Assembly (NCBI GenBank): GCA_011682595.1
Contig: JAACEH010000033.1
Coordinates: forward strand, 1-9,619
DNA: 9,619 nt
Direction: 5' to 3'
DNA from: Anaerolineaceae bacterium
Lineage (GTDB): Bacteria; Planctomycetota; Phycisphaerae; FEN-1346; JAACEH01
This document shows positions 1 to 6,449 of the stretch, piece by piece. The translations under genes and the position numbers were made by a program. Numbering within the stretch: the first letter of the stretch is position 1; each line of letters starts with the position of its first letter. The notes below the pieces were generated by a model. The model was not told the DNA's origin. It worked only from the letters and a program-made list of their open reading frames with translations, and made no database searches.

Positions 1-40
1 GGGCGGGCAGGGGCGCCTGACGCCGATAACAATCCTCATG

Positions 41-124
41 CCGGGTGCCACGGGTGCGCAGTTCAGCACCCGTGCCCACTACGGAGTTCGGCACGGCTGC
101 AAACGGCGCAACCGTGGCACCCGG
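41..124. repeat. Hairpin-forming dispersed repeat, copy 1
   Basis: The outer 19 nt at each end (41-59 and 106-124) are inverted repeats with one mismatch; the outermost 11 nt are perfect. The interior (about 61-100) holds a smaller imperfect stem. The same unit recurs in the opposite orientation at 7811-7929: over the 80 aligned positions I count 68 identities, with 22 of 22 identical at the right end, plus a 39-bp insertion in the other copy. It is flanked by near-identical 11-mers (31-41 and 134-144, one mismatch). Two copies in 9.6 kb suggest a dispersed non-coding repeat family. It could also act as a bidirectional transcript-end hairpin for a gene to the left of the window. Confidence 0.75.
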
Positions 125-163
125 AACCAACAGAATCCTTATGCGACACTAACAGTCGTTCGG

Positions 164-169
164 TACAAT
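164..169 (+). promoter_or_regulatory. Possible -10 element for arsC
   Basis: TACAAT (5 of 6 to the TATAAT consensus) lies 42 nt upstream of the arsC start, which would give a leader of roughly 35 nt. I see no convincing -35 hexamer at normal spacing, so this is a weak call. Confidence 0.3.
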
Positions 170-211
170 CGTGCCGTCGGTGGTTGACCGTCAGAAGAAG
201 GGGAATCCATC

Positions 212-661
212 GTGGCTGAGAGGTTGAAAGTTCTGTTCCTGTGTACGGGCAACGCGTGTCGCAGCCAGATGGCCGAAGGGTGGGCTCGGCACCTGAAGAG
301 CGACGCGGTCGATGCCTGGTCGGCCGGGATTGAAATTCACGGGCTCAACCCGCGGGCGGTGACGGTGATGGCCGAGGCGGGGGTGGACATTTCGGGGCAC
401 ACCTCGAAGAACGTCGCCGATCTGCTGGACACGGCGTTCGACTATGTGGTCACCGTGTGCGGCCACGCTCACGAGACCTGTCCTATGTTCCCGGGACGGG
501 CGAAGGTGGTCCACGTCGGCTTCGACGATCCGCCGAAGCTGGCCGAGGGAGCGGCGACCGAGGCCGAGGCCCTGCTTCACTATCGCCGCGTCCGCGACGA
601 AATCCGAGCCTACGTCGAGCGACTGCCGGAGGTGCTGGACCGAGTGCTTCGAGACAGTTGA
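212..661 (+). CDS. arsC: Thioredoxin-coupled arsenate reductase (ArsC, low-Mr phosphatase fold)
   Basis: This 149-residue cytoplasmic protein has the low-molecular-weight tyrosine phosphatase fold. The P-loop C-X5-R is CTGNACR at C11-R17, followed by S18. Two further cysteines, C83 and C90 (VCGHAHETC), and the acidic FDDPP motif at 104-108 match the layout of the Staphylococcus pI258-type arsenate reductase (C10, C82, C89, D105). That enzyme reduces arsenate to arsenite through a cysteine relay and is recycled by thioredoxin. The C83/C90 pair argues against a plain tyrosine phosphatase. The start is GTG at 212, with a purine-rich AGAAGAAGGGG about 8 nt upstream. No ArsR, ArsB/Acr3 or other ars gene lies nearby, so it appears to be a lone gene here; a leftward partner could lie outside the window. 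Confidence 0.85.
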   Translation: MAERLKVLFLCTGNACRSQMAEGWARHLKSDAVDAWSAGIEIHGLNPRAVTVMAEAGVDISGHTSKNVADLLDTAFDYVVTVCGHAHETCPMFPGRAKVVHVGFDDPPKLAEGAATEAEALLHYRRVRDEIRAYVERLPEVLDRVLRDS

Positions 662-673
662 ATCTGCAGGTGG

Positions 674-699
674 CACGGTCCCGGCGCGCCGGGATTGTG
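674..699 (+). terminator. Strong hairpin after arsC, without a U-tract
   Basis: Starting 12 nt after the arsC stop codon, 674-684 pairs with 689-699 around a 4-nt loop. The centre (679-694) is a perfect 16-bp palindrome and two G-T wobbles extend the stem. No T-run follows. It probably ends or protects the arsC transcript and separates it from the serpin gene, but it is not a classical intrinsic terminator. Confidence 0.45.
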
Positions 700-751
700 T
701 GCCGCCGTGTTGTGTTCACCAGGGACGAAAACACACGGAAAGGAACGTGCC

Positions 752-2053
752 ATGAATGCCCGGAGCCGGTGTCTGTGGTTGCTTGCATTGATTGCCGTGG
801 GAATGGGCGTGGGGACCGCCTGCAGCCAAGGGGGGCGGAGCGGTGCAACGACGGGCTTCGTGGCCAGCGAGAAGGACGAGGATGTGCTGGTTCTGGCGCG
901 GAGCATGAACCGTTTCGCGTGCGACCTTTACGGCCGTTTGCGCACGACCGACGGCAACCTGTTCGTGTCTCCGCTCAGCATCTCGACCTGTCTGGCGATG
1001 GCTTACGGTGGTAGCGCGGGAACCACTCGGGACCAGATGAGGGCGGCGCTGCATTTTGATCTGCCCAAGGAGCAGCTGCACGCCGCCTTCGGATCGTTCG
1101 GCAAATTGCTTACCGGCAAGGACACGAAGCAGCCTTACGATTTGAGTGTGGCCAACGCCCTGTGGGTTCAACGGGACCGCACGCTCCGCAAAACCTTTGT
1201 CGATCTGATCGAGGGGCCCTATGGCGGCGGTCTGCACGAGGCGGATTTCGTCGCCGCTCGCACGGCCGCTGCCCGAGAGATCAATCGCTGGGTCAAGGCT
1301 CACACGGGCGGCAAAATCAGCCGGGCGGTGAAGCCGGACACATTCAACAAGCAGACGCGGATGGCTCTTGTGAATGCAATTTACTTCAAGGGGCAGTGGA
1401 TCAGCCGATTCAGCAAGGATCGCACCAAGGACATGGCGTTTACGCTGCTGTCGCCGGGGGGGGGCGCAACCGTTACCGTGCCGATGATGCGACAAACGCA
1501 ACAGTTTTCCTACATGGATAACGATGACCTTCAGTTGCTTTCGCTGCCGTACCGCGGCGACGATGTTGCCATGTTGGTTCTGCTGCCCAAGTCGGACGGA
1601 TCCGGCAAGCACACGGCGGCGCAACTCGAGAGGGTCGAGAAGTTGCTCACGGCCGAGAACCTGGCGACGTGGATCGACCGGATGTTCGCGTGCAACGTCA
1701 CGGTCACCCTGCCGAGATTCACGATGACACGCGAGGTCTCGCTTGCGCCGGTCCTTGACTCGCTCGGCATGACCGATGCGTTTGCCCCGGGGTCGGCCGA
1801 TTTCTCCGGTGTGGACGGGACACGTGAATTGTTCATACAGTCGGTCGAGCACGTGGCCTATGTCGATGTCGATGAGGAGGGGACCACGGCCGCCGCCGCA
1901 ACAACAACGACCTTCGGATGCTCAGCCTCGCCACCGGTAGAGACGTTCGCCGCCGATCACCCGTTTGTTTTTCTCATCTGGCACCTGCCGACGCGGAGCA
2001 TTCTTTTCATGGGGCGGGTGATGAACCCGTTGGCACCAGGCCATGATATGTGA
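752..2053 (+). CDS. Serpin-family protease inhibitor, probable lipoprotein
   Basis: This 433-residue protein starts at ATG 752, with GGAAAGGA 8 nt upstream. An in-frame start at 695 would add 19 residues before the signal peptide and is unlikely. Residues 1-23 form a signal peptide ending in GTA-C24, an imperfect lipobox, so it is probably membrane-anchored outside the cytoplasm. The serpin fold is clear: NLFVSPLSISTCLAMAYGG (69-87), NAIYFKGQW (208-216), LPRF (320-323), and the C-terminal signature DHPFVFLIWH (402-411) followed by GRVMNP (421-426). The hinge EEGTTAAAATT (375-385) matches inhibitory serpins, with small residues from P14 to P8. Aligning the reactive loop with alpha-1-antitrypsin puts P1-P1' at Ser391-Ala392, with Phe at P4 and Pro-Pro at P3'-P4'. 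Serpins trap serine or cysteine proteases by loop insertion; the target here is unknown. A 9-G run lies at 1456-1464 within the gene. Neighbours do not indicate a target protease. Confidence 0.93.
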   Translation: MNARSRCLWLLALIAVGMGVGTACSQGGRSGATTGFVASEKDEDVLVLARSMNRFACDLYGRLRTTDGNLFVSPLSISTCLAMAYGGSAGTTRDQMRAALHFDLPKEQLHAAFGSFGKLLTGKDTKQPYDLSVANALWVQRDRTLRKTFVDLIEGPYGGGLHEADFVAARTAAAREINRWVKAHTGGKISRAVKPDTFNKQTRMALVNAIYFKGQWISRFSKDRTKDMAFTLLSPGGGATVTVPMMRQTQQFSYMDNDDLQLLSLPYRGDDVAMLVLLPKSDGSGKHTAAQLERVEKLLTAENLATWIDRMFACNVTVTLPRFTMTREVSLAPVLDSLGMTDAFAPGSADFSGVDGTRELFIQSVEHVAYVDVDEEGTTAAAATTTTFGCSASPPVETFAADHPFVFLIWHLPTRSILFMGRVMNPLAPGHDM

Positions 2054-2065
2054 CCGGGGGTTCAT

Positions 2066-2090
2066 CGCGGCCCGACTTTGTCGGACCGCG
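2066..2090 (+). terminator. Hairpin just after the serpin gene
   Basis: An 11-bp stem with one mismatch (2066-2076 with 2080-2090) and a TTT loop begins 12 nt after the serpin stop. No T-run follows directly. It may end or protect the serpin transcript, or be part of the repeat material that fills this convergent gap. Confidence 0.4.
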
Positions 2091-2119
2091 GCACTTTGGC
2101 GAAACGGCCGGGCGGACAC

Positions 2120-2200
2120 CCTGCTTCGCCAAGGCTTCCTCCTGCGCCAAGGCTTCGGAGGACAAACCGCGGAGCGAGGCGGGCACGGCATGCCGTGCCC
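2120..2200. repeat. Intergenic repeat block: 12-bp direct repeat and 20-bp palindrome
   Basis: CGCCAAGGCTTC occurs twice (2127-2138 and 2145-2156) with an 18-nt period. It is followed at 2181-2200 by the perfect 20-nt palindrome GGGCACGGCATGCCGTGCCC, which touches the stop codon of the gene on the other strand. On the + strand the palindrome is followed by CTACTTTTTC, so it could also help terminate the serpin transcript. From memory, both motifs resemble short dispersed repeats seen between genes in Planctomycetes and other environmental genomes; only a genome-wide count would establish that. Confidence 0.5.
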
Positions 2201-3103
2201 CTACTTTTTCTTGCCGCCGAGGAGGTTGTCGAGCAGGTTCGGTTTCTTCTCGCCGGTGTCGCCGTTGTCCTTCTTGTTCAACAAGTCCTTCAGGCCCTCG
2301 CCGATGTCCTTGCCGGTTTTGTCGAGCCCCTTGCCGAGATCGTCGCCGACGTTCTTCAGGCCCTCTTCCATCAACTTGACGGCCTCGCCGCCCAGGGCCT
2401 TGGCCGCGCCGGTGATGTCGCCGGTCACGCCGTCGAGTGCCCCCGGAGGCAACAGGCCGCCGCCCTGCTTGACCACCTGCATCAAAATGGGCGGCAACAG
2501 CTTGGCAATCAGGTCGGGCATGGCGATGCCCTCGCCCTCGGACGAGACGTTCGTCAGGTCGATCTCGGGCACCTTGACGGTGACTTCCTTGAGCGGCGCG
2601 ATTCGCACGTGGGCGACCACGTTCTTCACCAGCACGCGATCGACGAAGACCTTCTTGCCGCCGGCGCCCTGGTCCTCTTTTTTCTCCTCGGGCGTCCCGT
2701 CGCCGCCGAGGCGTTTGACGTTCTCCATGATCACAGAGACGTTGCTCTTCTTGCCCAGCGGCTGATCGATGTAAATGTCGAGCCCGTCGATCGTGAATTC
2801 CGTCAGCCGGATGGTGTCGCTCATCAGGCTGCCCCGCTCGACGCCGATGCTGAACTCGCCGCTCTTCATCATGTGCGGCGACTTGAAGTCCGGCGGGTTG
2901 GCTATCATCAGTCCGTCGAGGCTCAGGTGCCCGCGCAAGAGGCTCAGGCTCACGTCCTCGACGGTCGTGTCGACCTTCAGGGCGTAGGTGCCCCCCTGTT
3001 CGATACCGGTCTCGACGAGCCTGTCGATCAGCAGCCAGCCGACCAGCATCACGATAACCACCAGGGCAACCAGTACGATGGCGATGCGCCGCACGATTTT
3101 CAT
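2201..3103 (-). CDS. AsmA-like membrane-anchored protein
   Basis: The 300-residue product has one N-terminal membrane segment (about residues 7-26) directly after a basic start (MKIVRR), so most of it should face the periplasm. Residues 28-115 (IDRLVETGIEQGGTYALKVDTTVEDVS..., then repeated short beta-strand units ending in ...DGLDIYI) resemble the N-terminal part of AsmA-family proteins, which act in outer-membrane or lipid homeostasis. The rest differs: a charged linker (136-150), a second beta-rich part (151-186), then a long glycine-punctuated amphipathic helix (about 238-278) and a lysine-rich end (GGKKK). It is far shorter than full-length AsmA. I chose the ATG at 3103 because AGAGGAG precedes it by about 5 nt and the signal anchor follows at once; the frame is open further upstream without such a site. 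Function is not established. Confidence 0.75.
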   Translation of the reverse strand: MKIVRRIAIVLVALVVIVMLVGWLLIDRLVETGIEQGGTYALKVDTTVEDVSLSLLRGHLSLDGLMIANPPDFKSPHMMKSGEFSIGVERGSLMSDTIRLTEFTIDGLDIYIDQPLGKKSNVSVIMENVKRLGGDGTPEEKKEDQGAGGKKVFVDRVLVKNVVAHVRIAPLKEVTVKVPEIDLTNVSSEGEGIAMPDLIAKLLPPILMQVVKQGGGLLPPGALDGVTGDITGAAKALGGEAVKLMEEGLKNVGDDLGKGLDKTGKDIGEGLKDLLNKKDNGDTGEKKPNLLDNLLGGKKK

Positions 3104-3137
3104 GGCAACTCCTCTCACAGGGTTTCGGTCAGTGGGG

Positions 3138-3143
3138 ATTATG
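3138..3143 (-). promoter_or_regulatory. Possible -10 element for the AsmA-like gene
   Basis: CATAAT (5 of 6 to consensus, read on the minus strand) lies about 35 nt upstream of the start codon. The hexamer 17 nt further upstream (TGTAGC) is a poor -35, so the call rests on the -10 alone. Confidence 0.3.
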
Positions 3144-3290
3144 CCACAACTTCCGCTCGGGCTACACCCCGCGTCTCGTGATTTTCTGACGACCTCGCCT
3201 GCGCCGGCGCTGGCCTCGCCGTCACCGGCTGGGTAATATAACGTTGCCGGATGCGTTCGATCAGGTACAAAGTGAAGGGAAGGGGACTCT

Positions 3291-4646
3291 GTGAGTGGGA
3301 CGCGGGCCAGGCCGAACATTGTTTTCTTTTTCTCCGATCAGCAGCGGTGGGACACCGTGGGCTGCTACGGGCAACGGTTGCCGGTGACGCCGAACCTGGA
3401 CCGCATGGCGGCCGAGGGGGTTCGTTTCGCCAACGCCTTTACCTGCCAGCCTGTGTGCGGCCCGGCTCGAAGCTGCCTTCAGACCGGCAAGTTCGCCACC
3501 GAAACGGGCTGCTATCGCAATGCCATCCGGCTGCCCGAAGGCGAGCAGACCGTTGCCCACTGGATGGCCGACGCCGGGTACCGCCTGGCCTACATCGGCA
3601 AGTGGCACCTGGCCTCGACGCAGTCGAGTTACAGCGACCGTGGCGGCCCTGACGACTTTCGCACGCGGCCCGTGCCGCTGGATCGGCGGGGCGGCTGGAA
3701 CGGCCATTGGCTGGCCAGCGACGTTCTGGAATCCACCAGTCACGCCTACGACGGTCACGTGTTCGACGCCGACGGCCGGCGCGTCGAATTGTCCGGCTAC
3801 CGGGCCGACAGCCTCACGGACTTTGCCCTCGACTATCTGAGGAGCCGCCAGGACGCCGAGCAACCGTTCTTTCTGTTCCTCTCGACCATCGAGCCTCACC
3901 ACCAGAACGACCATAAGCACTACGAAGGGCCCGCCGGCAGCCGGGAGCGGTTCGCCGGCTTCGTTGTTCCCGGCGACCTCGAAGGCACCGAGGGCGACTG
4001 GCGTCAGGAGTATCCCGACTACCTCGGTTGTTGCAACAGTCTGGACGCGAACCTCGGTCGGATCCGGGCCGAACTCGAGCGGCTGGGCATGGCCGACAAC
4101 ACGCTGGTCGTCTACACCAGCGATCACGGGACGCACTTTCGCACTCGCAACGCCGAGTACAAGCGTTCGTGCCACGACGCGTCGATTCGCATTCCAATGA
4201 TCGCCTGCGGCCCGGGCTTCACCGGCGGGCGGGTTGTGGAGGAACTCGTGAGCCTGATCGACGTGCCGCGGACCCTTCTGGCCGCCGGTGGGGCGGCCGC
4301 TCCGGCGACGGTCCGCGGGCGAGCGATGCAGGGGCTCCTCGACGGCAGCGCCGGCGATTGGCCCCAGGAGGTGTTTGTCCAGATCAGCGAGAAGCAGGTC
4401 GGCCGGGCCCTTCGCACGCAGCGCTGGACCTATTCGGTCTGTGCCCCGGACTTGAGCGGCTGGACCGAGGCCGCCTCGGACGTTTACGTCGAGGAGTTTC
4501 TCTACGATCTGGCGCGCGATCCTCACCAGCGGCGGAACCTCGTTGCCGATCCGTCATTGGCGTCCGTTCGGGCCGACCTGGCCGAGCGGCTCTGCCGCCA
4601 GATGGTCGCCGCGGGCGAGGCCGAGCCCCGCATCCTGTCCGCCTGA
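3291..4646 (+). CDS. Type I sulfatase (formylglycine-dependent), no signal peptide
   Basis: This 451-residue protein belongs to the alkaline-phosphatase-superfamily sulfatases. The active-site signature is C56-G-P-A-R60 followed by SCLQTG; C56 would be converted to formylglycine by a maturase not seen here. Other family motifs are PNIVFFFSDQQ (8-18, metal ligand D16, with Q17 where many members have a second Asp), TPNLDRMAAEGVRFANAF (33-50), GKWHL (103-107), EPHH (201-204), TSDHG (277-281, metal ligands D278 and H279) and a basic K291 near the substrate. It should hydrolyse a sulfate ester; the substrate cannot be read from the sequence. The start is GTG 3291, with AAGGGAAGGGG just upstream; an in-frame stop at 3273-3275 rules out a longer form. 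The protein therefore lacks an export signal and is probably cytoplasmic. It is divergent from the AsmA-like gene, 187 bp apart. Confidence 0.92.
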   Translation: MSGTRARPNIVFFFSDQQRWDTVGCYGQRLPVTPNLDRMAAEGVRFANAFTCQPVCGPARSCLQTGKFATETGCYRNAIRLPEGEQTVAHWMADAGYRLAYIGKWHLASTQSSYSDRGGPDDFRTRPVPLDRRGGWNGHWLASDVLESTSHAYDGHVFDADGRRVELSGYRADSLTDFALDYLRSRQDAEQPFFLFLSTIEPHHQNDHKHYEGPAGSRERFAGFVVPGDLEGTEGDWRQEYPDYLGCCNSLDANLGRIRAELERLGMADNTLVVYTSDHGTHFRTRNAEYKRSCHDASIRIPMIACGPGFTGGRVVEELVSLIDVPRTLLAAGGAAAPATVRGRAMQGLLDGSAGDWPQEVFVQISEKQVGRALRTQRWTYSVCAPDLSGWTEAASDVYVEEFLYDLARDPHQRRNLVADPSLASVRADLAERLCRQMVAAGEAEPRILSA

Positions 4647-4672
4647 CCCCGCTCCCCACGGAGGGCCGCGCC

Positions 4673-4702
4673 ATGGCATTCTCCCGCGACTTCTTTCCGT
4701 GA
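4673..4702 (+). CDS. Possible 9-residue ORF between the sulfatase and phosphatase genes
   Basis: ATG 4673 opens a 9-codon ORF (MAFSRDFFP, TGA at 4700-4702) preceded by a near-ideal GGAGGG (4660-4665) at 7 nt spacing. It starts 26 nt after the sulfatase stop and ends 83 nt before the phosphatase start. The ribosome site is better than that of the phosphatase gene. It could be a leader peptide, a translational coupling device or chance. The only evidence is the site and the frame. Confidence 0.3.
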   Translation: MAFSRDFFP

Positions 4703-4785
4703 CGTGGAACCGCCTTGCCCGGTTGGAACGTTCAACATTTTGAGAGGCAACTCCCGGCGACCGACCGCCGAGATGGGGGTCTGAA

Positions 4786-5559
4786 ATGGGCGACATGGAA
4801 AATGCCATGAGCAAAATTCCATTGGCGTGCAGCGAAATCTGGGGCGGCCGGCGCGAGGTCGATCAGGACGTCATTCTGCCGGGCGTGCGGGCCAGTGTGT
4901 TCAGCCGGCCCAGCTTTGGTGATGCCGAGGGCGGCGACATTCAGTACCTGGGCTCCTGTGCCATGGGGCGGCTGGCCAAGGTGGTTCTGGCCGACGCCTC
5001 GGGTCACGGCGCCAGCGCGGGCCGCATTGCCGACCTCGTCGAGAGGTGCCTGAGGCACTCGATCAACGAGAACCGCAATGACCGGTTTCTGTCGCTCCTC
5101 AACGGCGACCTGGCTCGCGACACCGAGGCCGGGCACTTCGCCACGATGATCAGCGTGATTATCAACGCCGCCGACGGCCAGTTGCGATTTGCCTCGGCCG
5201 CCCAGCCGTTCATGGCCCAGTACCAGACGTCCGCCGGACGGTGGGATCTTCTGGATGCCCGGGCCGAGGGGAGTCTGCCCTTGGGCATCGTGGACAAGGT
5301 GTCGTACTTCGAGAGCGACCGCCGCCTGGACCCCGGCGACCTGATCGTCCTGTTCAGCGACGGCGTGATCGAGATGGGCGTGCTCGAACAGCGCGAGGTT
5401 GGCTTCGACGGCCTGATGGCCTGGCTGGCCGAGGGGCCGACCGCCGGTGCCCGGGCCGTCAAGGATCACCTGGTTCGCAAGATGACCGAGTTCTCGGGCA
5501 GGCCACTGTTCGAGGACGATGTGACGTTGGTTGTGCTCGAGTTCACTGGTAGCGCGTAA
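4786..5559 (+). CDS. PP2C-type serine phosphatase, SpoIIE/RsbU family
   Basis: The 257-residue protein is essentially one PPM/SpoIIE catalytic domain. Metal-binding and family motifs run in order: GDAEGGD (45-51), VVLADASGHGASAG (66-79, with D70 and GHG 73-75), HFATMISVII (117-126), LRFASAAQP (133-141), LIVLFSDGVIEMG (186-198, D192) and FEDDVTLVVLEF (242-253, D244-D245). Relatives dephosphorylate serine or threonine on anti-anti-sigma (STAS) proteins in partner-switching control of sigma factors, or end response-regulator chains. There is no attached PAS, GAF, HAMP or receiver domain, and no STAS or kinase gene in the window, so its input and partner are unknown. I use ATG 4786, preceded by a weak GGGGG; ATG 4807 (M8) is possible and loses nothing conserved. 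It may be co-transcribed with the sulfatase, 139 nt upstream. Confidence 0.88.
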   Translation: MGDMENAMSKIPLACSEIWGGRREVDQDVILPGVRASVFSRPSFGDAEGGDIQYLGSCAMGRLAKVVLADASGHGASAGRIADLVERCLRHSINENRNDRFLSLLNGDLARDTEAGHFATMISVIINAADGQLRFASAAQPFMAQYQTSAGRWDLLDARAEGSLPLGIVDKVSYFESDRRLDPGDLIVLFSDGVIEMGVLEQREVGFDGLMAWLAEGPTAGARAVKDHLVRKMTEFSGRPLFEDDVTLVVLEFTGSA

Positions 5560-5576
5560 GCTCTTGCGCTACCAGT
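5545..5576. terminator. Hairpin spanning the phosphatase stop codon
   Basis: ACTGGTAGCGC (5545-5555) and its exact reverse complement (5566-5576) form an 11-bp stem with a 10-nt loop. The stem's left arm encodes the last residues of the phosphatase and the TAA is in the loop. No T-run follows. It lies between convergent genes and could act on either strand. Confidence 0.5.
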
Positions 5577-5603
5577 CAAAGGCGTCGTCGGAACCCCCCT
5601 CTG

Positions 5604-5618
5604 GCGGCGCCGCTTTTT
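5604..5618 (+). terminator. Possible weak intrinsic terminator after the phosphatase
   Basis: The palindrome GCGGCGCCGC (5604-5613) is followed at once by TTTTT (5614-5618). The hairpin itself would be short (a 3-4 bp stem), so strength is doubtful, but the position, 45 nt after the phosphatase stop, is right. Confidence 0.35.
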
Positions 5619-5632
5619 GACACGGCCGAATC

Positions 5633-6148
5633 TCAGCCCGCCACGGCCGCCAGGGCGGAGGCGTAGTCGGGTTCGTCGGTCAGTTCGGGAACCACCTGGC
5701 AATAGGTAATCGTGCCCTCGGGGCTGATGACCCAGATGCTGCGTGCCAGCAGGGCATTCTCTTTGATCAGCATGCCGAATCGCTCACCGAATTCGCGGTG
5801 CACGTGGTCGGAGAGAACCCGGATCGTCGTGATCTTTTCGGCGCCGCAGAACCGCGACTGGGCGAACGGCAGATCCTGGCTCACGGTCAGCACCACCACG
5901 CCGTCGCCGAGTCGTTCGGCCTCGTCGTTGAAACGCTTGGTCTGAATCGAGCAGACCGGCGTGTCGAGACTCGGCACCGCGCTCAGGAGCACGGTCTTGC
6001 CGGCAAAGTCCGACAGTGTCACCTCGCCGAACTCGGCGTCCACGACGCGGAAGTCCGGCGCCGTGTCGCCGACCCCGATCGCCGGCCCGAGCAGTGTCAG
6101 CGGATGGCCTTCGACGGTGACGATTCCCGTTCGTTCTTCCAGAGCCAT
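5633..6148 (-). CDS. tpx: Thiol peroxidase (atypical 2-Cys peroxiredoxin, Tpx)
   Basis: The product has 171 residues, the usual Tpx length, and reduces hydrogen peroxide and alkyl hydroperoxides using thioredoxin. The peroxidatic cysteine C66 sits in SLDTPVCSIQTKRFN (60-74), with T63 in the conserved position, and the resolving cysteine C101 in RFCGAEKI (99-106); a catalytic arginine is likely R136. These match E. coli Tpx C61 and C95. The N-terminal VTVEGHPLTLLGPAIGVGDTAPDF (10-33) is also typical. No signal peptide is present, so it is probably cytoplasmic. The start is ATG 6148, with GGGAGG 6 nt upstream. It has its own promoter-like sequence and is transcribed towards the phosphatase gene, 73 bp away tail to tail. 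The PQQ-like gene upstream is separated by a strong terminator. Confidence 0.95.
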   Translation of the reverse strand: MALEERTGIVTVEGHPLTLLGPAIGVGDTAPDFRVVDAEFGEVTLSDFAGKTVLLSAVPSLDTPVCSIQTKRFNDEAERLGDGVVVLTVSQDLPFAQSRFCGAEKITTIRVLSDHVHREFGERFGMLIKENALLARSIWVISPEGTITYCQVVPELTDEPDYASALAAVAG

Positions 6149-6196
6149 GACGTTCCTCCCATGATCGTGTGCACAGAGTGTTCGGTATTTGCAGTC

Positions 6197-6227
6197 ATTT
6201 TAGACCCCGGATGCCGTCGCGTGTCAA
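6197..6227 (-). promoter_or_regulatory. Promoter-like sequence for tpx
   Basis: On the minus strand, a perfect TTGACA (6227-6222) is followed after 19 nt by TAAAAT (6202-6197), 5 of 6 to consensus. Transcription would start near 6190, giving a leader of about 42 nt. The spacer is longer than the ideal 17 nt. Confidence 0.5.
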
Positions 6228-6383
6228 GACGACGCCCTGGGGACGCGGCAGGAAATGACGCCGAGATGGCCGCAGTGCCGGGTTTTTCAGCAAACTTGCA
6301 GCGCGGCCGCGGTCGTGCGACGCTCGTTCCCCGCGGAGTGGACACCTGAACCGGGAGTGGACATCGGAACCTGGGCGGGCGCG

Positions 6384-6422
6384 AAAGAAAAGGACGCCGG
6401 CCCGTGGGGCCCGCGTCCCTTT
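6384..6422 (-). terminator. Intrinsic terminator of the PQQ-like gene
   Basis: Read on the minus strand, a 16-bp stem (6422-6407 with 6403-6388; one G-T wobble and one mismatch) with a CAC loop is followed by TTTTCTTTC. It lies 27 nt after the stop codon of the propeller gene and separates that gene from tpx. The rest of 6149-6449 holds the tpx promoter and otherwise nothing I can support. Confidence 0.85.
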
Positions 6423-6449
6423 CCTGTTGTCTGTCTGTCGTCCTCCGGC

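Noticed and set aside
212..661. Plain low-molecular-weight tyrosine phosphatase instead of arsenate reductase
   Set aside because: The extra C83 and C90 at the redox relay positions favour the arsenate reductase branch.
2078..3181. Long + strand open frame opposite the AsmA-like gene
   Set aside because: Antisense shadow in GC-rich DNA; the minus frame has a ribosome site, membrane anchor and family-like sequence.
3261..4526. Long minus strand open frame opposite the sulfatase
   Set aside because: The + frame carries all sulfatase motifs; the antisense frame has none and no ribosome site.
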